Assembly (NCBI GenBank): GCA_045587785.1
Contig: JAZNDA010000080.1
Coordinates: 1-17,577 of the forward strand
Length of the DNA: 17,577 nucleotides
Source: RGIG8775 sp045587785
Lineage (GTDB): Bacteria; Bacillota; Clostridia; Oscillospirales; CAG-272
Direction of reading: 5' to 3'
Both the position numbers and the translations under genes were made by a program. The notes under the pieces are model-generated. The model saw only the letters and a program-made list of their open reading frames with translations, had not been told where the DNA came from and searched no databases. Shown here piece after piece: positions 7,201-14,388 of this stretch. Position 1 is the stretch's first letter. Every line of letters starts with the position of its first letter.

Positions 7201-9656
7201 TTGGTAATAGCATCCAACTTCTCACAGAACGTCCAGGTTTTACGGTTATCGGCAGAAACCATATTGGTGAAGGTAGTATTGTCGGACCACTTACCCACAT
7301 AAGAGGTAACGTCCGTGATGTGTTCAGAAACTGCCGTATCACCGTTGTACCAGGTAAGACCTGTCGGAGTGGGAAGGGGCTCACCGCCCTTCACTTCCAC
7401 CTTCCAGTCGTCGACAACGACCGTCTCGTTATCGGTGCCAAGAACTGTAAGCGTAACTTCCTGTGGAACATTGGAGGGATCGTCCCATATGATCCTATGG
7501 TATCCATCGGTCAGATCATCTTCAACGATGGGCACGAAAGCGGTGTTGATCGGGTTAACGAAATTCACGCCAAGCTCTGCGCCCTCGGCAAGGCTTGCAA
7601 AAGCTCCGCCAATGCCGATGATGTTTCTTCCCATAACGATGGAGTCGGACGTTGCCGTTCCGTCGAGGATCAGATTCTTGTGGCTTTTGACGGTTACGTC
7701 ATAGTTGTTGACAATTTTGAAGTTATCAACCACGGATTCCTCTCTGGTTTCCTTACTCGCGCTATTTCCCTTTTTATCAAACTCTGTTGCATGGTTGTTA
7801 TACATCTCAATTTTGCCCGAGAGATAAACACGCGTGTTTGAAGTCTCCATATAGACAGCAGTCGAGAATTCACCCGTGTAGTTATCGTGGATGGACACGT
7901 TGTTAAGATGCCATTCACTGCCCATGGCGTCGTAAATAGCAACACCGGAACGAACATCCGTACCTACATCCCAGTCACATCTGTTCTGTACAAAGTTTCT
8001 GATCTCAACGTTATTCAGAGCAAAGTACTGACCTGCGTCTTTGGAACCAAGCGCACCGCCGGCACCCGAACCTGCGCCGATCGCATTGATCTCTACATCA
8101 GACGTAGAGATCCTGTCGAATTCAAGATAGCCATCTGTGCCAACGGTGGTCTTGATGTCACCGTCGATGATAATATCATTGAAGATAACGGTGGTATTGG
8201 CCGAACTGTAACGGAACATGGGAAGACCGCCCCATGAACTGTTGAACTCAGAGGTCAGAACGTGGCCGTTACCGTACACAGTGTAAAGACCGCTGTTCTC
8301 GTTGCCGTTGTAACTATTCATCTGGTCACCGGTAAGAACGACAAGGGTTTTCTTAGCCTCAGCGAGTCTTTGCTCAACGGTGGTTGCCGTGATGCCGTTT
8401 ACGGTATCATTGACACTTATAAATGCCTCTTTACTGTTCGCCGAATGGGACCACTCGCCATCTCTGTAAACGAATACGTTGGAGTTTTCTTGCTTGATGA
8501 CCGTTACGTCACTGGTCTTGGTAGGATCCTGGGGAACGAAAAGGCTTCTGAGAGTACTTCCTCTCCATCCATAAACGAAACCGCCGTCGGTGGGATCGTA
8601 AGCTCCCTCAAAGATGACGGCGCCACGGATGGTCTTATCTTCTTCCGTATGTGTCTCTTCGCTCCATCCGTTGTTGGTTCTGGGGGCTACGCTGTCTGTG
8701 GTAGTAGCTACCGAACCCGTAAAATCAGAGGCAACGTAAAGCGTAGCACTACTGTTATGTTTATTGCCGTCGAGTCCTTGATAGACAAAAACGTTTGCCG
8801 AAGGATTACCGTCTTTGTCATAGTTGTTATCAATATAGGTGCTACCGGAAACGTGGACCTCGGCACCGATTCCACCGTAATGACCGCGGATAGCCGCAGC
8901 AGTTGAACCGGCTGTAGCACCAAGGCTGTGGTTATTGGTCAACACGGTGTCATTCAGCCAGACACCGCGTTGATTAAGTGTCACAGCTTGGTCCGATTCA
9001 TTGTTTGGCCCAATTATATAGATACAGGAAGCACGGTTGTAGGAATAGAAATTCTCCATGCGGCAGTTGTCCATAGTAAGCTTTGCATTCTTGGGAAGAA
9101 GAATTGCGCCGCCTTGAGGAGTGCCGCTTTCGGGACCGAAGTATGTAGCATTCGCCGCTGTGCCGTTCCAGTCCTTCGGCTGACCGTTCAGGTTCAAATT
9201 TTCAAGCGTGATTTCGAAGGTGTCAGTGCCGACGTCACTAAAGCCAATAAAGAAATTCGCATTGTTAGCAGTCGAGCGTGCGGCCTCAATCAGAGCCTTG
9301 GACATATAGATGGTATGTCCCTGACCGTCGATGGTGCCGATGGCATTTGCCTTAATGTTGATCACTTCATTAAGCGTAATATCCTTGCAGAGCTTGATGA
9401 CCAGCTTCTGATCGGCTTGTTCATTCGCCACACTGAGCATGCCGGCGAATGTACCTGTCTGAGCTACGCCGTCTACCTCAAAAGGCACCAACGTACCATC
9501 TTCTGTCTTGAAGATAGCCGCCTCATATGCAGCTTCTTCTGTTTCCGAATCTTCTTCTGCCGATACCGTGAACATCAACGTTCCTATTACCGCGCACGAG
9601 AGAAGCATCAAAACAGTCAAAAGAAGTGCCATTGACCTTTTCAGAAATATTTTCAT
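4203..9656 (-). CDS. Giant secreted protein with four beta-helix-type repeat units
   Basis: A 1817-aa predicted exported protein. The chosen ATG gives a classical signal peptide (KRSMALLLTVLMLLSCAVIG, cleavage near VSA, about residue 35) with AAGAAAGGA ten nt upstream; an upstream in-frame ATG at 9749 lacks a signal sequence and ribosome site. Four homologous units start near residues 85, 435, 820 and 1160. Each has a strand pair ending in a 'DGxGHT'-like turn (GTIDGQGHT, TVYGNGHVL, VVVDGNGFT, VTVDGNGHT), then an 'N-x-x-x-DG' block (LENLNLNG, FNDIIIDG, FKNFNFDG, ITDVVMDG), then Asn/Gly-rich rungs typical of right-handed parallel beta-helix adhesin or lyase-like folds. From about residue 1490 a distinct C-terminal module follows, with a MAQIQFNYNTDKLAN motif. 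There is no LPXTG, SLH, dockerin or membrane anchor, so attachment is unknown. Enzyme activity cannot be assigned; an adhesin or glycan-binding role is an inference. Confidence 0.9.
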   Translation of the reverse strand: MKIFLKRSMALLLTVLMLLSCAVIGTLMFTVSAEEDSETEEAAYEAAIFKTEDGTLVPFEVDGVAQTGTFAGMLSVANEQADQKLVIKLCKDITLNEVINIKANAIGTIDGQGHTIYMSKALIEAARSTANNANFFIGFSDVGTDTFEITLENLNLNGQPKDWNGTAANATYFGPESGTPQGGAILLPKNAKLTMDNCRMENFYSYNRASCIYIIGPNNESDQAVTLNQRGVWLNDTVLTNNHSLGATAGSTAAAIRGHYGGIGAEVHVSGSTYIDNNYDKDGNPSANVFVYQGLDGNKHNSSATLYVASDFTGSVATTTDSVAPRTNNGWSEETHTEEDKTIRGAVIFEGAYDPTDGGFVYGWRGSTLRSLFVPQDPTKTSDVTVIKQENSNVFVYRDGEWSHSANSKEAFISVNDTVNGITATTVEQRLAEAKKTLVVLTGDQMNSYNGNENSGLYTVYGNGHVLTSEFNSSWGGLPMFRYSSANTTVIFNDIIIDGDIKTTVGTDGYLEFDRISTSDVEINAIGAGSGAGGALGSKDAGQYFALNNVEIRNFVQNRCDWDVGTDVRSGVAIYDAMGSEWHLNNVSIHDNYTGEFSTAVYMETSNTRVYLSGKIEMYNNHATEFDKKGNSASKETREESVVDNFKIVNNYDVTVKSHKNLILDGTATSDSIVMGRNIIGIGGAFASLAEGAELGVNFVNPINTAFVPIVEDDLTDGYHRIIWDDPSNVPQEVTLTVLGTDNETVVVDDWKVEVKGGEPLPTPTGLTWYNGDTAVSEHITDVTSYVGKWSDNTTFTNMVSADNRKTWTFCEKLDAITKGETTDIELLTGYVFDTTYIIPVESGVVVDGNGFTSKVKPGSVRYFMNCPENSTSVKTFKNFNFDGTGWTNINGDTGIIVLNPNTGTWVFDNCKFSNCVGTGNAGVFRPTGALTLVLKDVVFENCSGAQGSIRTGSSGANGPTIKLAGATSITGDYNRIFINNYGAIAVSGDFTGAVDVYGNGISWTTEDRAVASNNYLANATVAKGAKITGKIKNMNDSTGSLFAYDNGGVLCWGKEGAVAKVNCVFDFKDGIAAIEDGKYDVGTVLPIPAKADFTGETPKFYGADWYYDNEDGEPTVTTTVLAGVNNYYVGEWDEEKSLVEAYVDQDNYGLLTNVVGAAVNGDTVEIIKDVSLDKVVSIRSSVTVDGNGHTLTYAVDENGKAINRDHMFIINGGLKVLITDVVMDGGGEAGVWGQAIQAAGKGFVYTGVASRTDDNYGVTYNNCTFKGLRVYHVNNYSSAIFVNGMRTTFTGDTLITDNMFRAAQYDLSGGSEVFGTDANGNYIDADTTNCLDSSGATVEVPTAKLGAVIRCDSDTALYIKDNFRSYDNYGIYVTVGEGGSREDTRVNSCEITTGASYKRVVIGPLAQTADITLNTAHGYMVAVDGDGNPYKIGGQVKNTSGACYSYIVSAHNPNAADVNKDKEFHTSVGGDVLPYCKIISGILFDNKSSVGGNLASDKLVLDVYLTIRADLDATLKVTVGGNQISNKTLAEYGLPISRNLSADDTYGWYKVPLELGMAQLTDTIKFELFDEEGTSKGSFTTSAKAYIDTLLAMDTFNTTAVSVEALKNALVSLLEYGTMAQIQFNYNTDKLANDGDYSAYTYYKVAEKTLTFSDASQVKATKSGTLAGVTLVGSSLVLENQVSMRIYVTVDDASLYTFKVDGDPYELQIGKNGSYIEVANIGTAKLAEFVTLTIAPVAGGDGITYTVSPMSYVYTVNQSESMAQSLKDVCEGMFYYFDAVMNAYGIGHGITFSTEIVMDVEEDKPNSYSIPYGIAG

Positions 9657-9706
9657 TTTGATAAGATCCTTTCTTGCAAATCGTGATTTATGATAGATTT
9701 TCGCGC

Positions 9707-9732
9707 TTAGGGTGACAGTAGATATACGAACC
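9707..9732. repeat. Solo 26-bp copy of an element end
   Basis: Twenty-six bases starting TTAGGGTGACAGTAGATAT are identical to the reverse complement of 14364-14389 and differ at two positions from 14111-14136. No partner end lies nearby. It sits in the leader of the giant gene, 51 nt before the start codon. Confidence 0.8.
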
Positions 9733-9864
9733 TCACAAAGCAGGCACAAAGCCGCGCTCTCCGTCGTTCCGTTTTGTTACAGTCAAGCCACCTCTGCCAT
9801 GTTTTTTGCCCATAAATATATTTTGGGGGAAGCAAAAAGACGGCTCTACCAAAGACCCATTTTT

Positions 9865-9893
9865 ATTATACGCCTTTGAGCCCCTTTTGTCAA
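9865..9893 (-). promoter_or_regulatory. Promoter of the giant-protein gene
   Basis: A consensus promoter on the minus strand: TTGACA (9888-9893), 17-nt spacer, TATAAT (9865-9870). Transcription would start near 9858, giving a leader of about 200 nt before the ATG at 9656. That leader holds the solo 26-bp repeat and no riboswitch that I recognise. Confidence 0.8.
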
Positions 9894-9912
9894 CCCTTTG
9901 GCATATTTTCCT

Positions 9913-9936
9913 TTCACAATTTCTTATTTTTGTGAA
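9913..9936. promoter_or_regulatory. Possible operator-like inverted repeat upstream of the giant gene
   Basis: TTCACAA (9913-9919) and TTGTGAA (9930-9936) form a perfect 7-bp inverted repeat with a 10-bp A/T-rich spacer, 20 bp upstream of the -35 of the giant-gene promoter. The position suits an activator or accessory site. The region 9894-10069 is otherwise A/T-rich non-coding DNA. Confidence 0.35.
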
Positions 9937-10069
9937 CATTGCGCAAAATTCACACCTTGTTTTTGGAGACTAAAAAAATTCTTCCAAGTAATTCGTTGTG
10001 AGAGCAATTATCTATATTTTTGCATCACGCAGCTTATGAAGTCACATCGCGTGGTTTTCGTTATACAAG

Positions 10070-10101
10070 AAAAACGGACGCGCGATAGCGCGTCCGTTTT
10101 T
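10070..10101 (-). terminator. Terminator of the rplU-prp-rpmA operon
   Basis: A 14-bp perfect stem (left arm 10070-10083, right arm 10088-10101) with a 4-nt loop. It contains CGGACGCGC/GCGCGTCCG and carries A5 and T5 tracts, ending 9 nt from the rpmA stop. Confidence 0.93.
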
Positions 10102-10110
10102 CTATTCAGC

Positions 10111-10389
10111 TTACTCAGCGTATACGCTGACCTGCTTCTTGTCCTTTGTCTTGTGCTCAAACTTGACCTTTCCGTCAATCAGCGCAAACAGTGTGTCATC
10201 CTTTCCGATGCCGACGTTATTGCCGGGATGGATGGACGTTCCTCTCTGTCTGACAATGATGTTGCCCGCAAGAACTGCCTGTCCGTCAGCCTTCTTTACG
10301 CCAAGGCGCTTGGATTCGCTGTCTCTGCCGTTCTTTGTCGAACCGACACCTTTTTTATGAGCAAAAAACTGTAAACTAAGCTTAAGCAT
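10111..10389 (-). CDS. rpmA: 50S ribosomal protein L27 (Prp-processed type)
   Basis: A structural protein of the large ribosomal subunit whose N-terminus reaches the peptidyl-transferase centre. The 92-aa sequence has the L27 core (KKGVGSTKNGRDSESKRLGVK, then QRGT and HPGNNVGIGKDDTLFA) and a Firmicutes-type N-terminal extension MLKLSLQFF before AHKKG. In Firmicutes that 9-aa extension is removed by the protease Prp, encoded immediately upstream here, to expose the functional N-terminus. The ATG has a perfect AGGAGG eight nt upstream. It is the last gene of the rplU-prp-rpmA operon and is followed by a strong terminator. Confidence 0.98.
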   Translation of the reverse strand: MLKLSLQFFAHKKGVGSTKNGRDSESKRLGVKKADGQAVLAGNIIVRQRGTSIHPGNNVGIGKDDTLFALIDGKVKFEHKTKDKKQVSVYAE

Positions 10390-10438
10390 GGTATCTTCCT
10401 CCTATTTCGTAATAAAATCTTTGTTCAAAAGAACTCGC

Positions 10439-10798
10439 TTACTCGTAATCCTTTTCGACCACATCAACTTCAAGGTACTTGTAATACTCCTCTACCATAT
10501 CATTGAGCTGGTAGAAGTACGACATAAACAACCCCGATACCGCGTACCGCTTGCGTTCGTCTCCCTCAAACTCAGGAAGCGCCGCCTTGGAGCGCACCGT
10601 GATCTTAGTGTCATCCTCGCTGATCTCGTACTCCACGTCGGAGGCGTAAGCGACCTCCACCGTGTTGATGATCAGCATGGTCATTGCGGACAGTGCCGAG
10701 CAAAGGATATCGTCCCCCGCTTCGCCGTAGCCCGTATGTCCCTGTTCCTCAAAGCCGTAAAATACGCCGTCGCTTTTGTAAAAAATGATCTTTGTCAT
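10439..10798 (-). CDS. prp: Ribosomal-processing cysteine protease Prp
   Basis: A small cytosolic cysteine protease that removes the N-terminal extension of ribosomal protein L27, an essential maturation step in Firmicutes such as Staphylococcus aureus. The 119-aa sequence has the family signature: GHTGYGEAGDDILCSA carries the catalytic pair His21 and Cys33 with the usual spacing, and SALSAM continues the active-site helix. Its substrate is encoded 49 nt downstream with the matching LSLQFF-A cleavage site, and rplU lies 17 nt upstream, which is the conserved gene order. Only a weak GAGCG precedes the ATG, so translation may depend on coupling with rplU. Older annotations call this family YsxB/DUF464. 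Confidence 0.96.
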   Translation of the reverse strand: MTKIIFYKSDGVFYGFEEQGHTGYGEAGDDILCSALSAMTMLIINTVEVAYASDVEYEISEDDTKITVRSKAALPEFEGDERKRYAVSGLFMSYFYQLNDMVEEYYKYLEVDVVEKDYE

Positions 10799-10815
10799 TT
10801 TTCGCTCAAAAGCTC

Positions 10816-11127
10816 TCAGCCCTCGATGGAAAGAATCTCAACCTTGGTATAAGGCTGTCTGTGACCGATCTTCTTCTTCTCGTTCTTCTTGGACTTGTAC
10901 TTCATTACATAGATCTTCTTTGCCTTGCCGTTTTTCAGTACCTTTGCGGTTACCTTTGCACCGGCAACGGTAGGAGCACCGATCTCAAGCTTGCCTTCAA
11001 GCGACAAAGCCTTGACTGCGTCGAATACAACAGTATCGCCCTCTGCGGCTTCCAGCTTCTCGATGAAGATCTGCTCTCCCTGGGTTACCTTGTACTGCTT
11101 TCCTCCGGTTTCAATCACTGCGAACAT
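10816..11127 (-). CDS. rplU: 50S ribosomal protein L21
   Basis: A large-subunit protein that binds 23S rRNA. The 103-aa sequence is full length and typical: MFAVIETGGKQYKV at the start, EGDTVVFD, KVTAKVLKNGKAKKI, then the basic KYKSKKNEKKKIGHRQPYTKVEI. The ATG at 11127 was chosen because AGAGGTG lies six nt upstream. An upstream in-frame GTG (11136) would sit on the ribosome binding site itself. It is the first gene of the rplU-prp-rpmA operon, with a consensus promoter and a structured leader. Confidence 0.98.
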   Translation of the reverse strand: MFAVIETGGKQYKVTQGEQIFIEKLEAAEGDTVVFDAVKALSLEGKLEIGAPTVAGAKVTAKVLKNGKAKKIYVMKYKSKKNEKKKIGHRQPYTKVEILSIEG

Positions 11128-11206
11128 GGAAAGCACCTCTCTTTCATTTTAAGACTCGCTAAATACGGGCGGCGACGTGCGCACTTAAAAAGCCCGATCT
11201 ACGCGG
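11128..11206 (-). ncRNA. Candidate L21 leader in the rplU 5' UTR
   Basis: About 79 nt lie between the predicted transcription start and the rplU ATG. A CGGGC/GCCCG stem (11192-11196 with 11166-11170) encloses the self-complementary GTGCGCAC (11177-11184). Firmicutes rplU operons commonly carry an L21 leader RNA thought to mediate autoregulation; position and a GC-rich stem fit, but I did not match the family model. Confidence 0.55.
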
Positions 11207-11212
11207 CAAACC

Positions 11213-11241
11213 ATTATATCACAACAAATTTTATTTGTCAA
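11213..11241 (-). promoter_or_regulatory. Promoter of the rplU operon
   Basis: A perfect consensus promoter on the minus strand: TTGACA (11236-11241), 17-nt A/T-rich spacer, TATAAT (11213-11218). No convincing terminator separates it from the end of argF (11296), so read-through from argF is possible. Confidence 0.92.
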
Positions 11242-11295
11242 GTGTTTTTGTAAATTTTTTCAAACCCTTTTTCTTTCCCTGCCAGATGTCGCACT

Positions 11296-12291
11296 TCACA
11301 GGTCGCAAAGCGTTGCCGCCATGACCGCCTTGATGGTGTGCATGCGGTTTTCCGCCTCGCGGAACACCACCGACTGTGCGCTTTCGAACACCTCGTCGGT
11401 CACCTCCATGGCGTCTCTGCCGAATTTTTCGCCCATTTCCCTGCCGACCTGCGTTTTCATGTCGTGGTAAGAAGGCAGGCAGTGCATGAAAATGGTCTCC
11501 GCCTTGCCCGTCTTTGCCATCAGCTGGGCATTGACCTGATAGGGTGCAAGATCGTTGATCCTCTGCTGCCAGACCTCCACAGGCTCGCCCATGGACACCC
11601 ATACGTCGGTATAAATGACGTCGGCATTCGCCACGGCAACGTCGGGATCTTCCTCAAAATAAAGCTTAGCACCCGTCTCGCGCGCGATCTTCTCGCACTC
11701 TGCCACAAGTGCCGCATCGGGGAAGTATGCCTTCGGACAGCAAGCGGTGAAGTCCATACCCATCTTGGCACAGCCCACCATCAGCGAGTTGCCCATATTA
11801 TAGCGCGCGTCGCCCATATATACAAATTTTATGCCGTCAAGCTTCCCAAACTGCTCACGGATGGTCAGAAAGTCAGCCAAGATCTGCGTGGGGTGGAATT
11901 CGTTGGTCAGACCGTTCCACACGGGAACGCTTGAATATTTCGCCAGCTCCTCTACAAGCTCCTGCCCGTAGCCGCGGTATTCGATGCCGTCGTACATGGA
12001 CGCGAGCACGCGCGCAGTGTCGGCAATACTCTCCTTTTTGCCGATCTGCGAACCCACCGAGTCAAGATACGTCACGCCCATACCCAGATCGTACGCCGCC
12101 ACCTCGAAGCTGCAACGCGTACGGGTACTGGTCTTTTCAAAAATCAGCGCAATGTTTTTGCCCTCGCAAAGCCTATGGGCGATTCCCGCCTTTTTCTTTG
12201 CTTTAAAATCTGCGGCAAGGTCGATCAGCGCGCCGATCTCCTCACTTGTATAGTCAAGAAGCTTTAAAAAATCTCTGTCCTTAAAATTCAT
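11296..12291 (-). CDS. argF: Ornithine carbamoyltransferase
   Basis: Transfers the carbamoyl group of carbamoyl phosphate to ornithine, giving citrulline in arginine biosynthesis (or the reverse in the arginine deiminase pathway). The 331-aa protein has the carbamoyl-phosphate site STRTR (55-59), HPTQ (133-136) in WNGLTNEFHPTQ, the ornithine-side VWVSMGE segment, and HCLPSYHD near residue 270. The motif is HCLPS where HCLPA is usual. The long C-terminal form ending in ENRMHTIKAVMAATL resembles both E. coli ArgI and catabolic ArcB. No arcA or arcC is in the window, so the anabolic name is used with moderate certainty. AGGAG lies seven nt before the ATG. The carbohydrate-binding lipoprotein gene ends 28 nt upstream, suggesting cotranscription. 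Confidence 0.95.
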   Translation of the reverse strand: MNFKDRDFLKLLDYTSEEIGALIDLAADFKAKKKAGIAHRLCEGKNIALIFEKTSTRTRCSFEVAAYDLGMGVTYLDSVGSQIGKKESIADTARVLASMYDGIEYRGYGQELVEELAKYSSVPVWNGLTNEFHPTQILADFLTIREQFGKLDGIKFVYMGDARYNMGNSLMVGCAKMGMDFTACCPKAYFPDAALVAECEKIARETGAKLYFEEDPDVAVANADVIYTDVWVSMGEPVEVWQQRINDLAPYQVNAQLMAKTGKAETIFMHCLPSYHDMKTQVGREMGEKFGRDAMEVTDEVFESAQSVVFREAENRMHTIKAVMAATLCDL

Positions 12292-12319
12292 ATTGTTTCT
12301 CCTATTGATTTTATCTCAC

Positions 12320-14077
12320 TTAATCCGCGGTCACAATGGCAAGCGGCTCGGCACCGATGGGAGCCTCCACGTCCATGGCAAAGCCGTATCGGTTTGCCTG
12401 TGCAACGTAGCCGCCCGTCGCCAGCGTGTAGGCGTTACCACGCACGATCTCGGGCGCGGACATATAAGCACAGGAATATTCACCTGTGCCCTCCAGCGAC
12501 AAGATCACGTTGCCGTCGCTGTCAAGCAGAGACAGCGGATAACCCGTCCCCTGCATTGCAAACGAGGTGAGAATGACACCTCTCTGCCCTGTGGGGAAGA
12601 ATTCGCGCGCCACGTCGGCGTTACCAAGTGCCACCAGAACACCGCCCGTGACCGACGCCGCCTCAAAATCAAGCGGAAGCTCGGTCGAGCCTGCTACCGC
12701 GAGAATGCCCTCGGTTATCCTTAAATACCCTTTGGCATAAACACCCACGTCGCATGAGCCGATATATATGTAGCCGCCCGAAATGTTGACGTTCACGCCC
12801 TCCGCCGCCGTGCGGCTTTTGGGGATGATAACAATGCCGTCCGATATGCCAATCTCATTTTCAGCGTAGATTCCGTTATGTACCGCTTCAAGCAACAGCT
12901 TTCCGCCACAGATCGATACTGTCCCGGCTGAGTACAGCGCGTGGTTCGACACGTCAAAGGCGAGCGTTCCGCCCGTGATGATCAGATCGGAGCCTGCCGA
13001 AAGACCGTCGGAAAACACGGTAAAACCAACGTTTGCCGTTTCGGTCGGCACCGCCTCAAAATCAAAGATATCCCATATGTTGGGGAAGTCCTCCGCCGCA
13101 TCGTCCTCGTCGGGTTGGTTGTCGATACGGACACCCGTGGTCAGTTCCAACACGCCGCCCGAAACGAGCATGGCGCTTTCAGCACGTATCGCGTCACCCG
13201 TGGAGGTGATCCCGATTGTGCCACCGCTGACGTAAACGTAGCCGAGCATAGAAAGCGGCGCAGCGGACGTACTGTCCGACACAGCCGAGTTTTTATCAAT
13301 GTCCGCCGAGAGGATTCCCTCCTCCTCAGCTTTGATGGTAAAGGTACCGCCGCCGATCTTGACGCAATGCTCACCAACAAGACCTGCCATGGCGGTGTAG
13401 ATGTTGTAAATGCCGCCCGTAACGGTAAGTGCACCCTCAGAGATAATGCCGTGAGAGCGGTATGCCGTAAGCGAAAGCGATCCGCTGCCACCAATACTCA
13501 GCGAAACACGGCTGAGAATGACGCCGCCCGTGGTCTTGCCCACCGCCGAGGGCTTGTCCTCGGAGGAATCGGAGAGCACGTTCTCGCCCTCAAGCAGAAT
13601 ACGGATACTGCCTGCTGAGCGGATATCGATCGCCGTGCCGTTTTTTCCGACCAGCGAAAGCCCCGACAGCACGAGCGTCACGTCATCTGCGGCATCCGCC
13701 TTGACCGTAAGCGTCGCACTTTTGGCAGTTCCCGTCAATATATAGACACCTGCGGCGGTAATCGCAACGTCCTTGTCAGATGTTTCGGCACCCTTGCCGA
13801 ACACGGTACTGCCGCTGTCGGAGAAAACGATGCGCGTGGTACTGCTTTTGTCATAGTCAGTACCGAGATCGCGCCCGGAATATTCAAGATTCATGGCAGA
13901 GAGCGGAACGGTTTTCACCGTCGGCTCGCCGCGTACTGCCGTTATGCCTTCAAAATATTCGCTGTACTTCTTGCCCGCATCGCTCCCTGTGAGAAATCCC
14001 ATGTCGGGCAAAAATGCGCAAGAGCTGAGCATGATCGGCAACAACAGTAATAATGCTAACCATTTGTATTTTTTCAA
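12320..14077 (-). CDS. Cthe_2159-family carbohydrate-binding lipoprotein
   Basis: A 585-aa predicted surface lipoprotein: signal peptide with lipobox LSSC (Cys20), then a long series of short beta-helix rungs such as AAGVYILTGTAKSATLTVKA, SGGTIGITSTGDAIRA and SGGYIYIGSCDVGVYAKG. This pattern (ISGG/VSGG turns, 'GVYxLTGT' opening) is that of the Cthe_2159/DUF4353 family, whose Clostridium thermocellum founder binds cellulose and pectin-like polymers. Glycan binding here is inferred from family. The start codon is TTG (14075-14077): it has AAAGGAAAG just upstream, begins the signal peptide MKKYKW, and no in-frame ATG precedes it. The inverted-repeat element lies 34 nt upstream; argF follows 28 nt downstream. 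No convincing promoter was found in 14078-14110. Confidence 0.85.
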   Translation of the reverse strand: MKKYKWLALLLLLPIMLSSCAFLPDMGFLTGSDAGKKYSEYFEGITAVRGEPTVKTVPLSAMNLEYSGRDLGTDYDKSSTTRIVFSDSGSTVFGKGAETSDKDVAITAAGVYILTGTAKSATLTVKADAADDVTLVLSGLSLVGKNGTAIDIRSAGSIRILLEGENVLSDSSEDKPSAVGKTTGGVILSRVSLSIGGSGSLSLTAYRSHGIISEGALTVTGGIYNIYTAMAGLVGEHCVKIGGGTFTIKAEEEGILSADIDKNSAVSDSTSAAPLSMLGYVYVSGGTIGITSTGDAIRAESAMLVSGGVLELTTGVRIDNQPDEDDAAEDFPNIWDIFDFEAVPTETANVGFTVFSDGLSAGSDLIITGGTLAFDVSNHALYSAGTVSICGGKLLLEAVHNGIYAENEIGISDGIVIIPKSRTAAEGVNVNISGGYIYIGSCDVGVYAKGYLRITEGILAVAGSTELPLDFEAASVTGGVLVALGNADVAREFFPTGQRGVILTSFAMQGTGYPLSLLDSDGNVILSLEGTGEYSCAYMSAPEIVRGNAYTLATGGYVAQANRYGFAMDVEAPIGAEPLAIVTAD

Positions 14078-14111
14078 GGGTTTCTTTCCTTTCGGTTTAA
14101 AATAAAAACCT

Positions 14112-14388
14112 TAGGGTGACAGTAGATATCCGAACTCGTTTATAAAAGGCATATTTTGTGCCATTCATCGTCAAAAAGCCTCGGAATATTAACCATATTC
14201 CTTCACCTTTTTTCCTCGACTGGCGCAAAATCTGCTCTTTTATAAATTCTTCGAACTGTCACGCCGATATTTTTGTGTGATTTTTGTGTTTGCCTTGCGA
14301 TGCAAGGTAAGACCTTGCGAGGAAGGCAGGCGCAAAAAGCGCCAAAAAGAGCAAGTGACAGCTGGTTCGTATATCTACTGTCACCCTA
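14112..14388. mobile_element. MITE-like element with 26-bp terminal inverted repeats and TA flanks
   Basis: The ends at 14111-14136 and 14364-14389 are inverted repeats of 26 bp differing at two positions (core TTAGGGTGACAGTAGATAT). If TA is the target duplication, the element proper is GGGTGACAG...CTGTCACCC, 14114-14386, 273 bp. It encodes no transposase. Inside, 14116-14262 is a long imperfect palindrome centred on GGAATAT/ATATTCC (about 14190), in which TTTATAAAAG and ATTTTG-GCC recur on both arms. GTGACAG/CTGTCAC occurs four times (14116, 14256, 14355, 14378), as expected for subterminal protein-binding sites. TA-flanked ends suggest mobilisation by an IS630/mariner-like enzyme elsewhere; that assignment is inference. 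Confidence 0.75.

Noticed and set aside
9657..9749. Upstream in-frame ATG extending the giant protein by 31 residues
   Set aside because: The extension lacks a ribosome site, is read through the 26-bp repeat, and would bury the signal peptide.
9733..9813. A 26-codon ORF (starting MGKKHGRGG) in the leader of the giant gene, ending exactly at the solo 26-bp repeat
   Set aside because: No Shine-Dalgarno before either possible ATG and no recognisable sequence. The exact ending at the repeat is probably chance, though it could be a leader peptide.
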